The translations under genes were made by a program, and so were the position numbers. Of a stretch of DNA of 47,408 nt, positions 42,577 through 47,408 are shown in pieces; the first letter of the stretch is position 1, and each line of letters starts with the position of its first letter. This stretch comes from CAYJHC01 sp964370035 (lineage in GTDB: Bacteria > Bacillota > Clostridia > Peptostreptococcales > Anaerovoracaceae), in NCBI GenBank assembly GCA_964370035.1, contig CAYJGT010000003.1, positions 1 through 47,408 of the forward strand, in the 5' to 3' direction. The notes beneath the pieces are model-generated. The model worked only from the letters and a program-made list of their open reading frames with translations. It ran no database searches and was not told the DNA's origin.

Positions 42577-44788
42577 AATTTATTATTTCTACAATACCTT
42601 CCTCTCCATTAACCCTAATATAATCTCCTGTTTTTATTGATTCCATAACTCCAGCTACCCCTACTACAGAAGGCTTATTTAATTCCCTCGTAATTATTGC
42701 AGTGTGAGAAAGTATAGAGCCTCTTTGGGTTACAATTCCCTTTGAATTTTTAATTAGAAATACCCATCCTGGGTCAGTAATATCTGCGATAAGGATTTTT
42801 CCTTTTGTATCAATATTTAAAGAAGGATTCTCTACCACTAATGCCTGTCCAGAAACTATACCCTTAGAAGATGGTACTCCTTGTAATATCGATTTCCCCC
42901 TGTTTCTCCCTTCTTTTTCTAAGTTTACTATTTTTTTATTTACAATACTGTTGCGAAACACAAGTCTACTGTAGCCAGGTAATTTCTTATACCCTTCATA
43001 TTCTAGCTTCCTATTAGAAATGAGCCTTTCCATAAATATCTCTTCTTGGCAACAATTTTCAATCTCTTCAAGGTATAGCCAGAATATGTCTTCCACATCT
43101 TGAATTTTCCCTTCATCAGCTAAATTCGACCCTAATTTTCTTAGAAGTTCCCTTACAAATCCAAAAAGTCTTGTCCTATTCATTCTTGAAAGTTCTCTAT
43201 TATAGATCCCTTTCTTTGCCCTCGTAATAAAATAAGCTTCCTTCTCATTTGTATCTGGTTTATGTAATGTATCCTTATTAATAAAACTTTCTTCACTTTT
43301 ATATAATTCTTCTATTGATGATAGCGAGGCCTTTACATACTCATCTAACAGTTTAGGATTAGTATTCATAGTTTGAGTTTCTAGTTTTAGTTCTTCAAAA
43401 GATCTATCTCCGTATCCCTCTAAATATTCCAATCGAGCCCTAATATATTCATTGCTTTCTACTCCACACTCTTGAGCTACAATAACCAACCTATCCAAAG
43501 CTTTTACTGGCTTTAAACTTTCGATCATTTGGATATGGCCAAGTTCAACTCCATGTTTTTTCTTTGCCAAAGAAGTGTACAAAAATGCATACATGTCATT
43601 AATTAAGGTAATCCCCCATCTGCTGCCAATTGTATCCCGTGCATCCTTATATAGCTCTAGCAGCTCTAAGTTATCATTAGTTTTCTGTAGTTTTTCTTTA
43701 TATCTAGGAAAGACTTCAATAAAGTACTCATTCAATTTTTCCATTTCCTTTGGGGTTGTAATCATTAGTCTTCCAAAATTTATTCCGATTTTCACCTTCG
43801 TTCCAAAGCTAGCTTTTACCTTATCGGCACCACTTATCTCTTTTTCATCGACCCCAAGCATCTCCTGCCATATCGGAATAATTCTTTTTGAAAAGGGTAG
43901 AACTTTTAAAAGGGAATACCAATTGCTAATTTGATAATACATTCTTCCGTTTGCTGCCCCAACCATAATTTTAAAGGTCTCTTCTAAAGAGTCTAAGGTT
44001 TTTCCTTGGCCCGCAAGAATTTCTACACAACTCTTAAAGGCTTGGTAATAAACTACTTTTGCAAAACTTTCTGTCGCAGGTAAAGATATACCTGGATAAC
44101 TTTCAGATATATTGCTATTATCTAATACTATATCTCTTCCCTCTTCAATAGTCGTAATAGGCCTTGCCTGTAAAATAAATATTTCTCTGCCTTTTATACT
44201 TATCTCTACATCCATATATTCATCAAATAATTTTTGAACCTTATCCCCAATAGAAAAAATTTCTTCAAGTAAATCTCTATCTACCACGGGGGAGTCTTCT
44301 TTCTTTTCGTAATAAAATGACTTGTCCGTTTTGTTCCAATAATAAGTGGTTACATCTACCTTATCTTCCACAACCCCAGTTCCTAGCCCTCTTCCAATAA
44401 CAAGTACAGCTTCATTTAATTGGCTCTGAGGGTTGGCAGTAAATAATACTGCGGAATACTCTGCATCTACCATTTCTTGAACAATTACTTTCATTTCCCC
44501 ATTCACTAAGGCATTTTTATTTTCCGCCAAATAATCTACTATTAACTTTTTACTTTCCCTAACTTTCTCTACTGCTGAGGATACCGACTTTCTAGGCACG
44601 TTTAGGAAAGACTGAAATTGTCCTGCAAAGGATTGATTTTTCCCATCCTCTTCAGAGAAAGAGCTACGTACTGCAAAAAAGTCCCCACTAAGAGAACTTA
44701 TATCAACTTCTGAAGTTGGCGTAAGTACAAGAAATGCAGGAACTTTAAATCCATTATCTTTTAGTATTTCTAAATTTCTACTTTTAAT
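42563..44788 (-). CDS. phosphoenolpyruvate synthase-related phosphotransferase (ATP-grasp plus swivelling His domain), ATT start
   Basis: The 741-residue protein has an N-terminal PPDK/PEP-synthase-type ATP-grasp domain (GFKVPAFLVLTP, FAVRSSFSEEDGKNQSFAGQ, VLFTANP, ILQARPITT ending near residue 215), a long helical middle region, and a C-terminal phosphohistidine swivel domain (GVPSSKGIVSGQALVV, then QRGSILSHTAIITRELNKPSVVGV with the catalytic His). The PEP/pyruvate barrel is missing. That layout is shared with rifampicin phosphotransferase, which puts the beta-phosphate of ATP on a non-pyruvate acceptor. The acceptor here is unknown. The reading frame runs upstream of GTG 44599 through conserved sequence to ATT 44788, seven bases after AAGGAG, with a TAA just before; no ATG, GTG or TTG is available. 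Confidence 0.85.
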   Translation of the reverse strand: MKSRNLEILKDNGFKVPAFLVLTPTSEVDISSLSGDFFAVRSSFSEEDGKNQSFAGQFQSFLNVPRKSVSSAVEKVRESKKLIVDYLAENKNALVNGEMKVIVQEMVDAEYSAVLFTANPQSQLNEAVLVIGRGLGTGVVEDKVDVTTYYWNKTDKSFYYEKKEDSPVVDRDLLEEIFSIGDKVQKLFDEYMDVEISIKGREIFILQARPITTIEEGRDIVLDNSNISESYPGISLPATESFAKVVYYQAFKSCVEILAGQGKTLDSLEETFKIMVGAANGRMYYQISNWYSLLKVLPFSKRIIPIWQEMLGVDEKEISGADKVKASFGTKVKIGINFGRLMITTPKEMEKLNEYFIEVFPRYKEKLQKTNDNLELLELYKDARDTIGSRWGITLINDMYAFLYTSLAKKKHGVELGHIQMIESLKPVKALDRLVIVAQECGVESNEYIRARLEYLEGYGDRSFEELKLETQTMNTNPKLLDEYVKASLSSIEELYKSEESFINKDTLHKPDTNEKEAYFITRAKKGIYNRELSRMNRTRLFGFVRELLRKLGSNLADEGKIQDVEDIFWLYLEEIENCCQEEIFMERLISNRKLEYEGYKKLPGYSRLVFRNSIVNKKIVNLEKEGRNRGKSILQGVPSSKGIVSGQALVVENPSLNIDTKGKILIADITDPGWVFLIKNSKGIVTQRGSILSHTAIITRELNKPSVVGVAGVMESIKTGDYIRVNGEEGIVEIINYEGD

Positions 44789-44879
44789 ATTTTTTCTCCT
44801 TACTTAATTCCCTAACGCCACAACAATTCCACAAAACTCTTCACTCCAATAATAAGTTCCTACCAATAACCTTCTAACA

Positions 44880-45785
44880 CTAAATTACTATAGCCCCTAC
44901 TATTAAAAACACTGGTATAGTTATTAACATTAAGCTTTCCTGAATATAAGTATATCTTTCTACCTTGGACACCAACTTGAACGCCTCTGGGTTTTTCTTA
45001 AACTTATGAAACAATACCGTTATCCAAAGGCTATTTCCAATAAGAAGAGCAGCCGAAATAATATTCAGATTCCAAACTAAGATTATATTTGTTATTATAT
45101 CTACCCAGGTAAGAATAAGTATAAAGTTAACTGCTTTTTTATGTCCAAAAAGCATTGAATATGTAACATATTCATTTTCATCTTTTGGAGCCCTAACCTT
45201 CCTTGAAATCTCCCATATTAAAGCCGGAAAATATAAAGTGAATAAGACGAGAACATTATATACACTAAGGATCGGTAAGTCATACTTAATAACTGTGAAA
45301 GAAATAATGTACAAGTTTAAAATAAGTTGCACTGGGTTATGTGTTACCAAAGCCAAGGGCAGGCTCTTTTGAATTTTATGTTTCTTAAAAAACCAAATGG
45401 CCATCAAAGACCCGTATATATATAAGAATAGGAAAAACAAGAAATTATTCATGAAAATCAAATTTAATATACCCGTTATACCTATCAGTATGCTGACAAA
45501 GATTAACAAGTCTTTTTTCTTCACCCTACCTGAAGGTAACGGCCTATGCGCGAAAAGTCTACAGTCATGCTCATAATCTTTAAAATCATCAGCTATTCTT
45601 AACCAAAGCAGAAAACTGAAAACTGTAAAGCCCCCAACTATTTCTGGTATTCCAATAGTAAAATCTGTTATCCCACTATTAAGAAGTAGTATAAAATATA
45701 TTTCTCCAAAAACGATAAATCCTAAGAGCAGCCTAGGAATAATAGGATACATTTCTTTAAAATAAATATTTAACCTTTTAAGCAT
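44880..45785 (-). CDS. UbiA-family membrane prenyltransferase
   Basis: UbiA-type enzymes attach or transfer prenyl chains onto acceptors in the membrane. The 301-residue protein has eight to nine hydrophobic segments. The first aspartate-rich motif is visible in LRIADDFKDYEHD, followed by RPLPSGRV; the second is altered to WEISRKVRAPKDENEY with YSMLFGHKKA after it. The RKxRAPxDE pattern marks a UbiA subgroup different from ubiquinone or menaquinone enzymes. The acceptor is unknown. Its ATG overlaps the end of psd by 16 bases, so the two are translationally coupled. Confidence 0.82.
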   Translation of the reverse strand: MLKRLNIYFKEMYPIIPRLLLGFIVFGEIYFILLLNSGITDFTIGIPEIVGGFTVFSFLLWLRIADDFKDYEHDCRLFAHRPLPSGRVKKKDLLIFVSILIGITGILNLIFMNNFLFFLFLYIYGSLMAIWFFKKHKIQKSLPLALVTHNPVQLILNLYIISFTVIKYDLPILSVYNVLVLFTLYFPALIWEISRKVRAPKDENEYVTYSMLFGHKKAVNFILILTWVDIITNIILVWNLNIISAALLIGNSLWITVLFHKFKKNPEAFKLVSKVERYTYIQESLMLITIPVFLIVGAIVI

Positions 45786-46696
45786 ATTCCCACCTTTTCT
45801 CCTATATTCACCTTTGTTTCAATTCTCTCACCAGACATTTCTACTATATCTCTATCTATCTCAGCAACTTCCTTTTTTAATAGCTGAACAATGGTAGATC
45901 CACCATATTCAAAGTAACCTTTTTCTTCCATGAATCTAACTTGCCCTGCTCTTTTGTGATTCTGGATTTTCCCTACAAGCATGGCGCCTATTTCTATTTG
46001 GACTATCTTTCCAAAATTTTTTGTTTCAATCACCGTAACTTCCCTTGCATTTCTAAAGTAAACTTCCTTGCTTCCTTCTATAGGGCGAACCGTATTTAAC
46101 AGCCCTTTTACTTTCCAGTTTTTCTCTACCACCCCATTATCAATATATGAATATCTATGGTAGTCTCCTAGTGTAAGCCTATACACTAAGCAATAACCCT
46201 CCGCAAACTCTTTAGCAAGGTTCTCTTCGAATAAGCTTTTGCCTCCTAATAATTCTTCTATTGAATACCTACTATTTTTCACAGGGAGAGTTAAATCTGC
46301 TTTTATATTGTAAACCATCATCCTACTATCAGCAGGTGATATTAAGTCTCCCTCTTTTGCTGTGGATATTCTATCTTCTTTCCTTGAAAAGTATTCGTTA
46401 AAGCTTTTATACTTTCTATTTTCCTCCGTACTGCTGATATACCCCTGTTTATTTGGCAAACCTATATTTTCTCCTGGGTCATTATTTCCAGCAGCCCCCA
46501 TTGCCTCCTTTAATTTATTCTTAGAAAAATGGCTTTTATAATAAATGCCCGCCAAAAAAGAAAACCACCTTCTAGCAAAAATAGTTTTCAATAATATTCT
46601 CCCTACTACTGTTGTATATAAAATTCTAAGTTTATCCTCTGACGGAGCATCCTCAATACAGAATTCCCCTTCTTCTCTACTCCAATATTTCCTCAC
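45770..46696 (-). CDS. psd: phosphatidylserine decarboxylase proenzyme
   Basis: Psd decarboxylates phosphatidylserine to phosphatidylethanolamine using a pyruvoyl group made by self-cleavage. The 308-residue protein has FNEYFSRKEDR, ISPADSRMMVY, a substrate segment LTLGDYHRYSYIDNG, VRPIEGSKEVYFRNAREVTVI, and the processing site FEYGGSTIVQL, where Ser after Gly-Gly becomes the pyruvoyl group (LGST in E. coli). The start is a GTG behind GGGAGAG. It lies between pssA and the UbiA gene and gives the second step of phosphatidylethanolamine synthesis. Confidence 0.95.
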   Translation of the reverse strand: MRKYWSREEGEFCIEDAPSEDKLRILYTTVVGRILLKTIFARRWFSFLAGIYYKSHFSKNKLKEAMGAAGNNDPGENIGLPNKQGYISSTEENRKYKSFNEYFSRKEDRISTAKEGDLISPADSRMMVYNIKADLTLPVKNSRYSIEELLGGKSLFEENLAKEFAEGYCLVYRLTLGDYHRYSYIDNGVVEKNWKVKGLLNTVRPIEGSKEVYFRNAREVTVIETKNFGKIVQIEIGAMLVGKIQNHKRAGQVRFMEEKGYFEYGGSTIVQLLKKEVAEIDRDIVEMSGERIETKVNIGEKVGICLKG

Positions 46697-46812
46697 ACAA
46701 CTCTCCCATGTGCTACAGCTAACTATGAATGTTATTGATTACTTATTATCTTCTCTTTGCTCCTTGTCGCCTCACACATTCAGCTTTAATATTCTATGGG
46801 CATACAAAACTC

Positions 46813-47403
46813 TTATATTAAAATTATCCCTGCCCCTACGCCAATTGCAAGAATTCCAAAAAATCCATATGCCACTCCCCTTGGTTTTTTTATTTTTATA
46901 TTAATAATAAAGGCAATTCCCATTAGAAGGTAAAGCAAAGTTAACCCTCCGAGAGGAAATGTTTCAGTATTTATTAAATGCAATAGATAGTAAGTCGGAA
47001 GAACAAGTGCCGCATATGTAACAGGAAGGCCTTGGAAATATCCTTTAGCCCCTTCCTCATTATTAGTTATATTAAACCACGCTAGCCTTATCACCCCTGC
47101 TATACCATAAAAAACACCAATTATTCCCCATGCCCCTAAAGACGAAAAACCAATTACGCATGGAAGCGCAAGGAATCCTATCACGTCTGCCAAGGAATCT
47201 AGCTGAATACCAAAAGCTTTTGCTCTTTCACTTCTCTCACATTTCCTAGCAATCACACCATCAAAAAGGTCACAAATTCCGGCCACAATTAAGCACAGAA
47301 ATGCCATTCTTGTTTCCCCTTCAATAGCCATCCACATCCCTGTTATACTTACACTTATACCAAGGTATGTTAATATTACCGACTTATTATATTCTCCTAT
47401 CAA
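46813..47403 (-). CDS. pssA: CDP-diacylglycerol-serine O-phosphatidyltransferase
   Basis: PssA makes phosphatidylserine from CDP-diacylglycerol and serine. The 196-residue membrane protein has the CDP-alcohol phosphatidyltransferase signature over about residues 45-75: CDLFDGVIARKCERSERAKA then FGIQLDSLAD, with all aspartates. The opening MIGEYNKSVILTYLG matches the Firmicute PssA start, so the TTG at 47403 is the likely initiation codon, although the frame stays open to the window edge and the ribosome site is outside. It is the first gene of the lipid cluster visible here and directly feeds psd. Confidence 0.92.
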   Translation of the reverse strand: MIGEYNKSVILTYLGISVSITGMWMAIEGETRMAFLCLIVAGICDLFDGVIARKCERSERAKAFGIQLDSLADVIGFLALPCVIGFSSLGAWGIIGVFYGIAGVIRLAWFNITNNEEGAKGYFQGLPVTYAALVLPTYYLLHLINTETFPLGGLTLLYLLMGIAFIINIKIKKPRGVAYGFFGILAIGVGAGIILI

Positions 47404-47408
47404 ATTAT

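Overview
This is a low-GC, AT-rich chromosomal window from a Gram-positive bacterium of the Firmicutes, most likely class Clostridia. The evidence is the strong AGGAG-type ribosome binding sites, a fused large PurL, a short ProB without PUA domain, rpoZ-gmk-yicC synteny, an RqcH/FbpA homologue, BioY/BirA control by paired GTTAAC-like half-sites, and rplM-rpsI with a long 5' leader. I cannot name the genus. Three runs of exactly 100 N (8630-8729, 10607-10706, 29944-30043) are scaffold gaps of unknown true length. No rRNA, tRNA, CRISPR array, prophage or insertion sequence was recognised.

Layout. (1) 1-7571, minus strand: a purine biosynthesis operon in the order purL, purE, purM, purN, then a PurF-like gene that runs off the left edge and lacks the catalytic N-terminal cysteine. 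A paired CGAAC/GTTCG control region lies upstream of purL. (2) 8077-10577: a secreted VWA / InlB-repeat surface protein with a Thr/Gly-rich linker, interrupted by a gap. (3) 11251-13216, plus strand: a biotin module, with bioY behind two BirA-type operators and a degenerate tandem repeat, then birA. (4) 13439-16034: nudF, a XerD-like recombinase with an altered active site, and a TagO/WecA-type sugar-phosphate transferase. (5) 16129-20131: proline synthesis, with proB-proC divergent from yprB and proA. (6) 20269-24733: a cyclic-di-GMP phosphodiesterase and the rpoZ-gmk-yicC block. (7) 24967-33508: rqcH, a phosphohexomutase, larE without other lar genes, an HD hydrolase, an EamA transporter, cardiolipin synthase and a YjdF-like membrane protein. 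(8) 33888-34914: rplM-rpsI with promoter, structured leader and tandem terminators.

(9) 34982-47403, minus strand, is the most interesting stretch. It holds two adjacent cell-envelope clusters. The upstream one reads pssA, psd, a UbiA-family prenyltransferase, a phosphotransferase built like rifampicin phosphotransferase (ATP-grasp plus swivelling histidine domain, no PEP barrel) and a large GNAT-like protein. Several of its genes overlap, and the phosphotransferase appears to start at a rare ATT codon. The downstream one resembles a dlt operon: an SGNH/DltD-like protein, an MBOAT/DltB-like acyltransferase, an adenylate-forming ligase, a carrier protein, and a SLC13/DASS anion transporter. 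Its ligase does not look like a D-alanine ligase. Together they suggest phosphatidylethanolamine synthesis coupled to lipid or polymer modification, plus export-linked acylation of an envelope polymer with a carboxylic acid other than D-alanine. That linkage is inference; the individual families are well supported.
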